Notes: a model not told the origin generated them from the sequence alone. 64,000 nt of DNA from Candidatus Binatia bacterium (GCA_951813575.1 OX638375.1:1279001-1343000), one strand, 5' to 3'; shown: positions 8,560 to 17,609, numbered from the stretch's first letter. Numbers and translations: made by a program.

Positions 8560-10101
8560 ATGAGCGACGGAAGAAAACGGATCAGCCGGCGGGACGTGCT
8601 CAAGGGCGGCGCCGCCCTGGGGGCCGCGGCCCTGATAAATCCTTCGCTGGGACAGTTCGCGTACGCGGCGTCCAAGGACCGCGTGATCGTGTACAACGCC
8701 AGCAACATGGACAACCTTCACCCCTACGACCACAGCAGCGGCGCCATATACGGCCAGTGGCAGCACATGATGGAGCCGCTGGTGGAGTTCGACTACGCGC
8801 AGGCGAAGTTCGTCGGACGGCTGGCGGAGTCGTGGGAGTTCCGGGGCAAGGAGTGGCAGTTCAAGCTGCGCAAGGGCGTCAAGTTCCACGACGGTAGCCC
8901 GCTTACCTCCGCGGACGTGGCGTTCTCCATCGACCGGATGAAGACCGACAAGCGGAGCCTGCAGCGGCGGTCTTTCCGGAACGTCGCGGAAGTGCAAACC
9001 CCGGACGACCACACGGTGGTCGTCATCACCAAGAAACCCTCGGTCACCTTCCTGTCCCGCGGCGTGCGCAACCGCTTCATCATGAGCAAGACCGTGGCGG
9101 ACAAGTACGGCAAGGACGTGGACAAGCACCCCACCGGCACGGGCCCCTACAAGTTCGTCAGCTTCAAGCGTGACGGCGACCTGGTACTGACGCGGAACGA
9201 CGACTACTGGGGCGAGAAGCCGGCCATCAAGGAGCTGGTGTGGCGCAAGGTGGTGGAGGTCAACTCCCGCATGGCCGGACTCCAGGCGGGGCAGTGCGAC
9301 GTCATGGACCGGGTGCCGGTGCACGAGGTGGAGCGGATCAACCGCCACTCCCGGGTCTCGGTGCGCAGCGTACCGGGCCTGCGGATCTATTTCTTCGCGT
9401 TGAACGTCAACTTCAAGCCCTGGGACAACAAGCTCGTGCGCCAGGCCGCCAATTACTGTGTGGACGCGGACTCCATCGTCAAGAACATCTTCGGCGGCAA
9501 CGGCGAGGTGCTCCAGGGACCCGTGGGACCCCGCGTATACGGGTACAACCCCAACCTCAAGCGCTACCCCTACGACCCCAGGAAAGCAAAGGAACTGCTG
9601 GCCAAGGCCGGATATCCCGACGGCGTGGACGTGAAGCTGCACTACTCGCCCGGCAAGTACGCGAACGACACCGAGTTGGTGCAGGTGGTGGCCAGCCAGA
9701 TGTCCAAGGGCGGCTTCCGGGTGGAGATCGTGCCGCAGGAATGGGTGGTCTTCTGGGGCCGCGATGGCGTCAACGGCGGCAAGAGCCCCTTCTACTACAT
9801 CGGCAGGGGCAGCGTGCTGGACACCGACACGCCGCTGTACCAGTACTTCCGCACCGGCGGCTCCAAGCGCACCAACTTCAGCAACGCCGAATTCGACGCG
9901 CTGGTGGATGCGGAGCAGGCCGAGCCGGACGACGCCAAGCGGTTGAAGATCCTCCAGAAGATGAACGCGGTCATCATGGAGGAGGCGCCGATGATCCCGT
10001 TGTACCAGCTCTTCGACCACTACGGAGCGGCCCGCAACGTAGTGTGGACGCCGCGCCCGGACGAGAAGATCCTGCTGGAGGAGATGGACGTCAAAGTCTG
10101 A
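8560..10101 (+). CDS. ABC transporter substrate-binding protein, family 5, Tat-exported
   Basis: A 513-residue SBP_bac_5 protein. It is related along its length to the two copies upstream but more diverged, and it has a different leader. The N-terminus carries a twin-arginine signal (SRRDVLKGGAALGAAAL, RR at 10-11) in place of their Sec leader, with cleavage probably after AYA near residue 37. From there KDRVIVYNASNMDNLHPYDH matches the paralogues. The strong RBS GGAAAGGAG precedes the ATG. Exchange of the export signal while the ligand-binding body is conserved suggests folding or cofactor binding before export. No permease is nearby. Confidence 0.88.
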   Translation: MSDGRKRISRRDVLKGGAALGAAALINPSLGQFAYAASKDRVIVYNASNMDNLHPYDHSSGAIYGQWQHMMEPLVEFDYAQAKFVGRLAESWEFRGKEWQFKLRKGVKFHDGSPLTSADVAFSIDRMKTDKRSLQRRSFRNVAEVQTPDDHTVVVITKKPSVTFLSRGVRNRFIMSKTVADKYGKDVDKHPTGTGPYKFVSFKRDGDLVLTRNDDYWGEKPAIKELVWRKVVEVNSRMAGLQAGQCDVMDRVPVHEVERINRHSRVSVRSVPGLRIYFFALNVNFKPWDNKLVRQAANYCVDADSIVKNIFGGNGEVLQGPVGPRVYGYNPNLKRYPYDPRKAKELLAKAGYPDGVDVKLHYSPGKYANDTELVQVVASQMSKGGFRVEIVPQEWVVFWGRDGVNGGKSPFYYIGRGSVLDTDTPLYQYFRTGGSKRTNFSNAEFDALVDAEQAEPDDAKRLKILQKMNAVIMEEAPMIPLYQLFDHYGAARNVVWTPRPDEKILLEEMDVKV

Positions 10102-10130
10102 TCGCAAAGGGCCACGACGACCTTCCCGCC

Positions 10131-10244
10131 CCTCACCGTCATTCCCGCGAAAGCGGGAATCCAGGCGGCGGGGGGCGGGAAACCACTCCGCCTTTCGCCC
10201 CTCTCCACCCCTGGATTCCCGCTTTCGCGGGAATGACGGTGAGG
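10131..10244. repeat. Perfect 34-bp inverted repeat of a dispersed palindromic element
   Basis: Bases 10131-10164 are the exact reverse complement of 10211-10244. Each arm is itself a hairpin (ATTCCCGC-GAAA-GCGGGAAT, and its complement). It fills the gap between convergent genes, where it could act as a bidirectional terminator. A related copy lies at 46411-46450. Confidence 0.85.
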
Positions 10245-10247
10245 GGA

Positions 10248-11918
10248 TCAGGCTTCGTAAACCACCTCTCCCCCGACGATGGTGCGCTCCACCGGGATGT
10301 TGCGTATCTCCCACGGGTCCACCGTCAGCGGGTTGTCCCCCAGCACCACCAGGTCGGCCAGCTTGCCCGCCGTGATGGAGCCCTTGATACCCTCTTCGAA
10401 AGCCGCGTAGGCGGCGTTGATGGTGTAGGCGCGCAGGCCCTCCATCGGGGTGATGCGCTCGTTCTCGCCCAGCACCACGCCCGCGCGGGTCTTGCGGTTG
10501 ACCGCGCACCAGATGCCGAAGAGCGGATCGGTGGCGAACAGCGGGTCCTTGGGCAGCGCGATGGGGGTGTCGGAGTGGGCCACCGTGACCACGCCCAGGT
10601 CGATGGCGGTGCGCATGGGGTCCAACCGCTGCGCCCGCTCCATGCCCAGGAAGTCGTGGATGTGGCGGTCGCCCCAGTACCACAGGTGGTGCGGGTAGAA
10701 CGACGCGATGACCCCCAGCCGGCTCATGCGCTGTAGCGCTTCCCGGGTGACTCCCTGGCAGTGCTCGATGCGGTGGCGCGGGTCGGGCCGCGGCACCTCG
10801 TTCATGGCGTTCTCCACCGCGTCCAGGGCCACGTCGACGCCGCGGTCGCCCTGGGCGTGGATCGCCACCTGGTAGCCCTTGCCGTGGGCCTCCCGCACCA
10901 GCTTCTTCTGGTCCTCGGGCGAGTACTGGAGCACCCCGCGGGGGTCCTTGGTGGGATCGTCGGTGTCGCTGGTGATGTAGGGGTCGTAGAACGCGCAGGT
11001 ATGTACCTGGATGGAGCCGTCGCTGCAGGTCTTGACCGCGCCCAACCGGAGCCAGTCGCTGCCGAAGCCGGTGCGGAGCCCCAGGTCCCGTTCCAGGTAG
11101 AAGCGCTTGTAGGGCAAATCGTGGATCATCAGGTAGACCCGCACCTTGAGACGCCCCTCGTCGATGGTCTCCTGGTACGCCCGGTAGTAATCCGGGGTGT
11201 CGCCGGTGCCGGCGTCGTGGGTGGACGTGATGCCCACCGAGTTGTATTCGCGGCCCGCCAGCTCCACGCCGTCCTTGAGTTGCTGCAGGGTCGGATGCGG
11301 CACCAGGTTATTCACCGGCCGGGCAGCGGCCTTCTCCCTCAACACCCCGGTGAGCTTGCCGGTGCGCGGATCCCGGTCCATGTGGCCGCCCTCGGGCTGG
11401 GGCGTGTCGTCATCGATGCCGGCGAGCTTTAGCGCCGCGCTGTTGGCCATCCACACGTGGGACGACCGGTAGGTCATAACCAGCGGGTTGTCGGGGGCCG
11501 CGCTGTCGAGTTCGGCAAGGGTGGGCCAGCGCTTCTCGGCGACGGCGGTGTGCTCGTAGCCCTGGGCCTCGATCCACTGCCCCTTGGGGATCACCGCCGC
11601 GCGCTCGCGGATCCGCGCCAGGACGTCCTCAATGGAGTTGTTGGGCGGGGTGCGGACGTTCACCATCCCCAGGCGGACGCCGAAGGACATGAAGTGGGTG
11701 TGGGGCTCGATGAACCCGGGCAGCACCGTCTTGCCGCCGCAGTCGATGACCCTCGTGTTCCGGCCGGCGCACTGCCGCACCTCGTCGTTGCTTCCCACGT
11801 GAAGGATCCGGCCGCCCTTGAGAGCCACGGCCTCGGCCATCGGGTCCGCGTCGTCCACCGTGATCACGGTGCCGTTGACGAGGATCGTGTCCGCGTAGAG
11901 ACTCTCCGGCAGCGCCAT
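10248..11918 (-). CDS. YtcJ-like metal-dependent amidohydrolase
   Basis: A 556-residue amidohydrolase-3 protein. The frame is open upstream through the neighbouring gene, but the real start is the ATG at 11918. It follows AAGGAGGGGTGAGG and lies 2 bases after the stop of the upstream D-aminoacylase gene. Motifs are PHTHFMSFG near residue 68, GAVKTCSDGSIQVHTCAF, AIHAQGDRGVD, RIEHCQG, HSDTPIALP, and the terminal beta strand RTIVGGEVVYEA. The family hydrolyses amide or cyclic amide bonds with one or two metals. Near-contact spacing with the D-aminoacylase implies translational coupling and a shared substrate pathway, perhaps N-acyl or D-amino acid derivatives taken up by the adjacent binding proteins. 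Confidence 0.87.
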   Translation of the reverse strand: MALPESLYADTILVNGTVITVDDADPMAEAVALKGGRILHVGSNDEVRQCAGRNTRVIDCGGKTVLPGFIEPHTHFMSFGVRLGMVNVRTPPNNSIEDVLARIRERAAVIPKGQWIEAQGYEHTAVAEKRWPTLAELDSAAPDNPLVMTYRSSHVWMANSAALKLAGIDDDTPQPEGGHMDRDPRTGKLTGVLREKAAARPVNNLVPHPTLQQLKDGVELAGREYNSVGITSTHDAGTGDTPDYYRAYQETIDEGRLKVRVYLMIHDLPYKRFYLERDLGLRTGFGSDWLRLGAVKTCSDGSIQVHTCAFYDPYITSDTDDPTKDPRGVLQYSPEDQKKLVREAHGKGYQVAIHAQGDRGVDVALDAVENAMNEVPRPDPRHRIEHCQGVTREALQRMSRLGVIASFYPHHLWYWGDRHIHDFLGMERAQRLDPMRTAIDLGVVTVAHSDTPIALPKDPLFATDPLFGIWCAVNRKTRAGVVLGENERITPMEGLRAYTINAAYAAFEEGIKGSITAGKLADLVVLGDNPLTVDPWEIRNIPVERTIVGGEVVYEA

Positions 11919-11920
11919 CC

Positions 11921-13513
11921 TCACCCCTCCTTCTTTCCGGGACCGTACACGACCCGCCCGGGCCGGGCGCCGTTGTGGTCGCCGTTCTCGATCACCATCT
12001 GTCCGTTCACGAACACGTACTCGACGCCCTTGGGATACTGCTTGGGTTCCTCGAAGGTGGCCCGGTCCGCCACCGTGTCGGGATCGAACACCACAACGTC
12101 CGCCCAATAGCCTTCCCTGAGAAGGCCCCGGTCCTTGAGCCCCAGCACCTGGGCCGGAAACGAGGTCATCTTGCGCACGGCGTCGGGCAGGGTCAGCACC
12201 TTTTCGTCGCGCACGTACCGGCCCAGCACCCGCACGTTGGTGCCGAAGCTGCGGGGGTGCGGCATGCCGCGGGACTTGAGGTTGAGGGCGCTGCCGTCGG
12301 AGCCGATGGAGATCCACGGCACCTGCATGACGTCCTGCACGTCCTGCTCGCGGAGCGTGTGATGGATGCCGTGGATGAAGATGCCCTCGCCATAGATCAG
12401 GTCGAAACAGGTGCTGGCGGGGTCCTGCCCGCGTATCTCCGCGATCTGCTGGATGGTCTTGCCCTCCCAAGCGTGGTGCTCGGGCTTGTCCAGACGCGCC
12501 GCCACGATGCCTTCCCAGCCGCCGTGCTCGCTGACGTACTGGGTGAACTCGGGATCGTCCATGACCCGCTGGCGGAACGACGGGCTCATGAACTCGCCGA
12601 TGGTCTCCTGCACCGGCGCGTCCTGCACCCAGCGCGGGAACAGCCGCCGCCACGGGTGCTGCATGGCGGTGTAGGGATACTGGTTGGCGGTGACGTCCAG
12701 CCCCTCGCGCCGGGCCTCCTCGATCTGCTCCACCACCTGCATCACCCGGCCCCAGTTCTCCTTGGAGCGCATCTTCAGATGGTAGACGTGGATGGGGATG
12801 TCCGCCTCCCGTCCTACCTTAAGCGCCTTCTCGAGCTCCTCCATGATGTCGAAGCCCTCGCTGCCCAGGTGCACGCCGTAGTAGCCGCCGTACTTGCGCA
12901 CCACCCGGGCCATGGAGACCACCTCGTCCGGGTACTCGGGACCCTTGGCGTGCCACGCAGCCGTCAGGCCCAAGGCCCCCTGCTCCATGGCCTGGGCCAC
13001 GTAGCCGTCCATCCGCTCCTGCTCTTCCGCGCTGGCGGGACGTTCCCCGAAGCCCACCACCACGCGCTTGACCTGCTGCGGCGACACGCCCGAAGCCACG
13101 TTCATGGAGATGCCGCCGGCCGCGAGCCGCTCGAAGTACTCGCTGAACGTGCTCCAGTCCGCCTCGATGCCGTTCCGGTGGCGGTGCTCGGCCACGTACT
13201 CCTCGAACACCGGCCCCACCAGCGGCGCCACGGTCTGGCTTTCACCGATGATGTCCAGGGTCACGCCCTGGCGGATCTTGCTCTCGCCGTTGCCGTCCGC
13301 GATCAGCGGCTGGTCGCTGTGGGTGTGCATGTCGATATATCCCGGCGTCACCATCATGCCCCGGACGTCGATGGAACGAGTCCCCGAGCCCGGGTCCAGC
13401 CGGCCCATGGCCGCGATCCGGCCGTCCTTGATGGCCAGGTCGCCGTAGTACCAGGGGTTGCCGGCGCCGTCGATGATGGCGCCGCCGTGAAGCACGGTAT
13501 CGAATATCGCCAT
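11921..13513 (-). CDS. N-acyl-D-amino-acid deacylase (D-aminoacylase) family
   Basis: A 530-residue amidohydrolase of the D-aminoacylase type, which deacylates N-acyl-D-amino acids. It begins FDTVLHGGAIIDGAGNPWYYGD, followed by the metal motif YIDMHTHSDQPLIAD near residue 60. Further landmarks are GESQTVAPL, GVHLGSEG, VYHLKMRSKENWG and SIGSDGSALN, the last carrying the catalytic Asp. Start ATG with GAGAGG upstream. No export signal. It is the first gene of a two-gene minus-strand operon with the amidohydrolase at 10248. The family also includes dihydroorotase-like and N-acyl-D-glutamate enzymes, so stereospecificity is inferred. Confidence 0.85.
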   Translation of the reverse strand: MAIFDTVLHGGAIIDGAGNPWYYGDLAIKDGRIAAMGRLDPGSGTRSIDVRGMMVTPGYIDMHTHSDQPLIADGNGESKIRQGVTLDIIGESQTVAPLVGPVFEEYVAEHRHRNGIEADWSTFSEYFERLAAGGISMNVASGVSPQQVKRVVVGFGERPASAEEQERMDGYVAQAMEQGALGLTAAWHAKGPEYPDEVVSMARVVRKYGGYYGVHLGSEGFDIMEELEKALKVGREADIPIHVYHLKMRSKENWGRVMQVVEQIEEARREGLDVTANQYPYTAMQHPWRRLFPRWVQDAPVQETIGEFMSPSFRQRVMDDPEFTQYVSEHGGWEGIVAARLDKPEHHAWEGKTIQQIAEIRGQDPASTCFDLIYGEGIFIHGIHHTLREQDVQDVMQVPWISIGSDGSALNLKSRGMPHPRSFGTNVRVLGRYVRDEKVLTLPDAVRKMTSFPAQVLGLKDRGLLREGYWADVVVFDPDTVADRATFEEPKQYPKGVEYVFVNGQMVIENGDHNGARPGRVVYGPGKKEG

Positions 13514-13573
13514 GATGAAGGTTCCTCTCTGTGCCGATGGATCCTGTGTGAATGAGCGTTCCGCGGTGCGCGC

Positions 13574-13602
13574 CTTATAACATTCCTGTCATCGGGACAC
13601 AA
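13574..13602 (-). promoter_or_regulatory. Candidate promoter for the D-aminoacylase operon
   Basis: On the minus strand: TTGTGT, 17 bases, TATAAG, about 60 bases before the ATG at 13513. It lies in the 232-base divergent gap to the methyltransferase gene. No convincing plus-strand promoter was seen there. Confidence 0.4.
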
Positions 13603-13745
13603 CGTGGGGTGGGGTTGACTTTGTTCGGCCAATGTTGGGAGACTAGAGACGTTCCTGCCCGTTTTCCTGCCCATCTCGCGCCCAGTGTGTCGATGCCAGC
13701 GCGAACCGGCGTTTTTTGAGGCCCGCAACCAAAGGAGGTCCTACC

Positions 13746-15398
13746 GTGGCCGAGGAACAATTGTATGGCGACAACCCCATCGCCCAGCGGCAGACCGACC
13801 AGTACAAGCGCGAATACGTGCACAGCTTCGTCCGGAAGTGGGACGAGCTCATCGACTGGGACGCCAGAGCCGCCAGCGAAGGGGACTTTTTCATCAACAT
13901 CCTGAAGGAGCGCGGCGTCGAGCGCGTGCTGGACGTGGCCACCGGAACGGGGTTCCACTCCATCCGGCTCCTGAAGGCGGGGTTCGACGTCACCAGCGTG
14001 GACGGCAGCCCCGAAATGCTGGCTCAAGCCTTCGAGAACGCCAGGGAGCAGGGCTTCATCATGAAGACCCTCCACGCCGACTGGCGGTGGTTGAGCCGGG
14101 ACGTCCATACCCAATACGACGCAGTCATCTGCCTGGGAAACTCGCTGACCCATCTGTTCTCGGAGCAGGATCGCCGGAAGGCCCTCGCCGAGTTCTACTC
14201 GGTGCTGGAACATGATGGCGTCCTGGTCCTGGACCAACGGAACTACGACGACATCCTCGACGATGGGTTCACCTCCAAGCACATCTACTACTACTGCGGC
14301 GACAACGTCAGCGCCGCGCCCGAGTACGTGGACGAAGGGCTGGCCCGGTTCCGGTACGAGTTTCCGGACAACTCGGTTTTCCACCTGAACATGTTCCCCC
14401 TGCGCAAGGACTATGTCCGGAAGCTCATGGGCGAGGTCGGTTTCCAGCAGGTGAAGACCTTCGCCGACTTCCAGGAGAGCCACCGCGTGGAAGACCCGGA
14501 CTTCTTCATCCACGTGGCGGAGAAGCTCTACAAGAACGAGGAACGGCCCGCCAAGATCACGTTGGGAGCCAGCTATTCCGAAACGGTGGAGACGGCACGA
14601 GACTACTACAACAGCAACGACGCCGACCGCTTCTATGCCACCGTGTGGGGCGGCGAAGACATCCACGTCGGCCTCTACGAAGGCGACGGGGATACCATCT
14701 TCGACGCCAGCCGGCGGACGGTGAGAAGAATGGCGTCCATGATCGACGGGCTGGAGTCGACCACCCGCGTGCTGGACATCGGCTCCGGGTACGGCGGCTC
14801 GGCCCGATACCTGGTCGACAACTACGGCTGCCACGTCGGATGTCTGAACCTGAGCGAGGTGCAGAACGCCCGGAACCGCGACCTCAACGGCCGTAAGAGG
14901 TGCTCTCTGGCCATCAACGTGGTGGACGGAAGTTTCGAGCAAATACCCATGCCCGACGACAGCGTGGACGTGGTGTGGTCGCAGGATGCCATCCTGCACA
15001 GCGGCAACCGGCGGCAGGTGTTCGAGGAGGTCGACCGGGTCCTTGCCAAGGGCGGACAGTTCATCTTCACCGATCCCATGCAACGCGAGGATTGCCCCGC
15101 GGAGGTGCTGCAGCCCATCCTGGACCGCATTCACCTGGATTCCCTGGGGTCGGTCCCTCAATACCGGACCATGCTCTCGGGCCTGGGTTTCGAGGAACTG
15201 GAGTTTGTCGACCTCACGCCGCAGCTCGCCAACCACTACGCGCGGGTCCTCGACGAGGTGCAGGCCAATCACTGGGACCTGCTCAAGGTGTGCAGCGCCG
15301 AGTACATCGACCGGATGAAGACCGGCCTGCAGCACTGGGTGGACGGCGGCAACGGAGGCCATCTCCAATGGGGAATTCTCCATTTCCGGAAAGTGTGA
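13746..15398 (+). CDS. Fused glycine/sarcosine N-methyltransferase - dimethylglycine N-methyltransferase
   Basis: A 550-residue protein with two SAM-dependent methyltransferase domains. Domain 1 (about 1-260) is glycine N-methyltransferase-like, with SAM motif VLDVATGTG at 61-69 and acidic motif VTSVDGSPEM. Domain 2 (about 275-550) is sarcosine/dimethylglycine methyltransferase-like, with RVLDIGSGYGG near 340, VVWSQDAILHS and LQHWVDGG. Together they could convert glycine to betaine with three SAM. A GTG start is chosen because AAAGGAGG lies 7 bases before it; an upstream TTG overlaps that site. Such a GSMT-SDMT fusion is known from Actinopolyspora halophila. The next gene repeats domain 2. 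The expected role is osmoprotection. Confidence 0.85.
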   Translation: MAEEQLYGDNPIAQRQTDQYKREYVHSFVRKWDELIDWDARAASEGDFFINILKERGVERVLDVATGTGFHSIRLLKAGFDVTSVDGSPEMLAQAFENAREQGFIMKTLHADWRWLSRDVHTQYDAVICLGNSLTHLFSEQDRRKALAEFYSVLEHDGVLVLDQRNYDDILDDGFTSKHIYYYCGDNVSAAPEYVDEGLARFRYEFPDNSVFHLNMFPLRKDYVRKLMGEVGFQQVKTFADFQESHRVEDPDFFIHVAEKLYKNEERPAKITLGASYSETVETARDYYNSNDADRFYATVWGGEDIHVGLYEGDGDTIFDASRRTVRRMASMIDGLESTTRVLDIGSGYGGSARYLVDNYGCHVGCLNLSEVQNARNRDLNGRKRCSLAINVVDGSFEQIPMPDDSVDVVWSQDAILHSGNRRQVFEEVDRVLAKGGQFIFTDPMQREDCPAEVLQPILDRIHLDSLGSVPQYRTMLSGLGFEELEFVDLTPQLANHYARVLDEVQANHWDLLKVCSAEYIDRMKTGLQHWVDGGNGGHLQWGILHFRKV

Positions 15399-15416
15399 CG
15401 GCCGGACGGGTTCGCC

Positions 15417-16268
15417 ATGAAGGAGAATCCCGCGGAGGGCCAATATGCCGAGGCCGTGGAATCGGTCAGGAGCTACTACAACAGCGATGACGTGCGGCGG
15501 ATCTACGATACCTCGTACGGGGAAGAGCACCTGCATCTCGGCATCTACGAGAACGACGAAGACACGGTAGACGACGCCGGCCAGCGGACCGTGGAGCGAA
15601 TCGCCTCCATGATCCATGAACTGGGCCCGGGCACCCGCGTGCTGGACATCGGCGCGGGCCACGGGGGATCGGCGCGGTTCCTGTTTCGTGAATACGGCTG
15701 CCACGTAGCATGCCTGAACCTGAGCGACATCCAGAACGCGCGCAACCGGGATCTCAATGCCAGAGACAGGTGCTCTCTGGCCATCAACGTGGTGGACGGA
15801 AGCTTCGAAGACATCCCGGTCACGGACGACAGCTTCGACGTGGTATGGTCCCAGGACGCCATCCTGCACAGCACCCGGCGGCGGCAGGTATTCGCCGAAG
15901 TCGCCAGGGTGTTGTGCAAGGGCGGACAGTTCATTTTCACCGACCCCATGCAGGGCGAGCTCTGCCCTCCCGAAGCCCTGCAACCCATCCTCGACCGCGT
16001 CCACCTGGACTCCCTGGGATCCCTCCGGGAGTACCGTGCGATGGCGTCAGAGCTGGGTTTGCAGGAGCTGGACTTCGTCGACCTCACGCCGCACCTCGCC
16101 ACCCACTACGGCCGAATCCTCGAGGGACTGCTCGCCAATGAGAAGGATCTGACCAAGCAGTGCGGCGCGGATCATGTCCAACGCGTGAAGACCGGCCTGC
16201 AGCACTGGGTGGACGGCGGGGAGCGGGGTTACTTGCAGTGGGGGGTCCTGCATTTTCGGAAGGGCTGA
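15417..16268 (+). CDS. Sarcosine/dimethylglycine N-methyltransferase (second copy)
   Basis: A 283-residue SAM methyltransferase closely matching the C-terminal half of the preceding fused enzyme. Shared blocks include RVLDIGAGHGGSARFL (from about residue 73), CSLAINVVDGSFE, VVWSQDAILHS, GGQFIFTDPMQ and TGLQHWVDGG. It starts 18 bases after the previous stop, so the two are co-transcribed. The reaction expected from the family is methylation of sarcosine and dimethylglycine to betaine. As an extra copy it could relieve the final, slower methylation or act on another N-methyl amine. It arose most simply by duplication of the 3' half of the fused gene; which copy is older cannot be told here. Confidence 0.85.
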   Translation: MKENPAEGQYAEAVESVRSYYNSDDVRRIYDTSYGEEHLHLGIYENDEDTVDDAGQRTVERIASMIHELGPGTRVLDIGAGHGGSARFLFREYGCHVACLNLSDIQNARNRDLNARDRCSLAINVVDGSFEDIPVTDDSFDVVWSQDAILHSTRRRQVFAEVARVLCKGGQFIFTDPMQGELCPPEALQPILDRVHLDSLGSLREYRAMASELGLQELDFVDLTPHLATHYGRILEGLLANEKDLTKQCGADHVQRVKTGLQHWVDGGERGYLQWGVLHFRKG

Positions 16269-16342
16269 CGCCCATACACGATCATTGTGAAGACGGGAAC
16301 GCAAGGCCGAACGAGTTCGTTGCCGAAATTACTTCTTCTTCC

Positions 16343-17494
16343 TCACAGATCCTCAAGCAGTCGGTGCGCTGATACAGCCCGTATTCTTTCCGCCATGGGG
16401 AAGGATGTTTGCCCGGCGTGGACCACGACCAGATCGGTGAGATCCAGGTCGGCGACGGCGTGGCGCATGGAAGGTGTCACGGTCGGCGCCGAGGTGAGCT
16501 TCACTTCCACGCCCCGTCGTTCCCTCCCGTATACGGTGAACAGGTCGACCTCGGCGCCCGTGTGGGTTCGCCAGTAGTAGAACTCCCGCCCTGCGGTCCG
16601 TAGTCGTTCCATGACCAAGTCCAACACGAGCCCCTCCCACGTACTCCCCCGTGCGGGATGTACATCCAAGTCCGCGGCGCTCCTGATCCCGAGCAGATGA
16701 TGCACCACCCCCGAATCCCGGATGTACACCTTGGGCGCCTTGACTTGCCGTTTCTTCAGGTCCGCGTGCCAGGGCGGCAGTTGTCTCACCACCAAGGTGT
16801 CGGTGAGGATGTCGAGGTAGTGGCGTACGGTGGTATCCGCGACACCGAACGAGCGGGCAAACTCCGAGGAGTTCCAGGTCTGACCGTGACGGTGCGCCAG
16901 CATGGCCCAGAAACGCCGCAGCGTGGCACCCGGCGTTCTCACGCCGAGCTGCGCCAGGTCACGCTCGACAAAGGTCCGGGCGAAGCTCTCCAACCACTCG
17001 AAACAGGTCAGGTTCGATTGCGACAGATAGGCCGCCGGGAAACCGCCGCGCAGCCAGCGCCGCCGGAGACGTTGATTCCCCACTTCGTCAAGCCCTAGAC
17101 CATTCAACTCGTAGTAGTTGATCCGGCCTGCCAGGGACTCGGAGGATTGCCGGAGGAGATCCGGCGACGCGCTGCCCAGAACCAGGAACCTCGCCGGCCG
17201 CGGCCGGCGGTCCGCCAGCACCCGAAGCAGCGGGAAGAGATTGGGCAAACGCTGCACTTCATCGATGACGACCAGCCCCTTGAGACTGCGCAGGGCGAGG
17301 TTTGCGTCCCCTGCCAGCCTGGACAGGGCCCCCGGGTCCTCGAGATCGAAGTGATGGAATCGGCCCGATTGGTGCTCGGCCACCTGTCTGGCCAAGGTGG
17401 TCTTGCCAATCTGGCGCGGACCGAGAATGGCCACCACCTCGAAGTTCCGGAGCCGCCGTGCTATCTCCTTGACGTGCCTGGAGCGCGGGATCAT
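16343..17494 (-). CDS. AAA ATPase with DUF4143 (archaeal-type ATPase family)
   Basis: A 383-residue protein with Walker A GPRQIGKTT (25-33), Walker B LVVIDE (74-79) and the sensor strand FLVLGSASPDLL. The C-terminal DUF4143 nuclease-like region is recognisable from VYIRDSGVVHHLLGI and GAEVDLFTVYGRERRGVEVK, a pattern of the restriction-endonuclease-like fold. A winged-helix-like segment (NSSEFARSFGVADTTVRHYLDIL) lies between. These solitary ATPases are widespread and their cellular role is poorly understood. The gene stands alone, convergent with the methyltransferases. A 17-bp near-palindrome directly upstream suggests autoregulation. Confidence 0.85.
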   Translation of the reverse strand: MIPRSRHVKEIARRLRNFEVVAILGPRQIGKTTLARQVAEHQSGRFHHFDLEDPGALSRLAGDANLALRSLKGLVVIDEVQRLPNLFPLLRVLADRRPRPARFLVLGSASPDLLRQSSESLAGRINYYELNGLGLDEVGNQRLRRRWLRGGFPAAYLSQSNLTCFEWLESFARTFVERDLAQLGVRTPGATLRRFWAMLAHRHGQTWNSSEFARSFGVADTTVRHYLDILTDTLVVRQLPPWHADLKKRQVKAPKVYIRDSGVVHHLLGIRSAADLDVHPARGSTWEGLVLDLVMERLRTAGREFYYWRTHTGAEVDLFTVYGRERRGVEVKLTSAPTVTPSMRHAVADLDLTDLVVVHAGQTSFPMAERIRAVSAHRLLEDL

Positions 17495-17505
17495 GCCTCA
17501 TACGT

Positions 17506-17544
17506 ACCACGAAAACTCGGTGATAACCACCGACTTTTCATGGT
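17506..17544. promoter_or_regulatory. Inverted repeat (probable operator) upstream of the AAA/DUF4143 gene
   Basis: Two 17-base arms match at 15 of 17 positions around the 5-base centre ATAAC. It lies 12 bases upstream of the ATG at 17494. The central sequence TGATAAC resembles the centre of the palindrome before the other AAA ATPase (43522-43541). Confidence 0.6.
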
Positions 17545-17609
17545 AATGACATCCCGGGCCAGCAACCGGCACCTGCTGCAGAACGCGGCTTCGACGCGTC
17601 ACGCCACCC

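Noticed and set aside
4951-10683. Very long minus-strand open frames (up to 780 codons) opposite the binding-protein and dehydrogenase genes
   Set aside because: High GC removes stops in the antisense frames; the products are Leu/Arg/His-rich without domains, while the plus strand has clear families with ribosome binding sites.
10248-12653. A single 801-codon gene spanning the amidohydrolase and part of the D-aminoacylase
   Set aside because: The first 245 codons are out of frame with the D-aminoacylase and have no homology; the real ATG at 11918 has a strong ribosome binding site.
13716-13745. TTG start for the fused methyltransferase
   Set aside because: It would place the AAAGGAGG ribosome binding site inside the coding region; GTG 13746 is correctly spaced from it.
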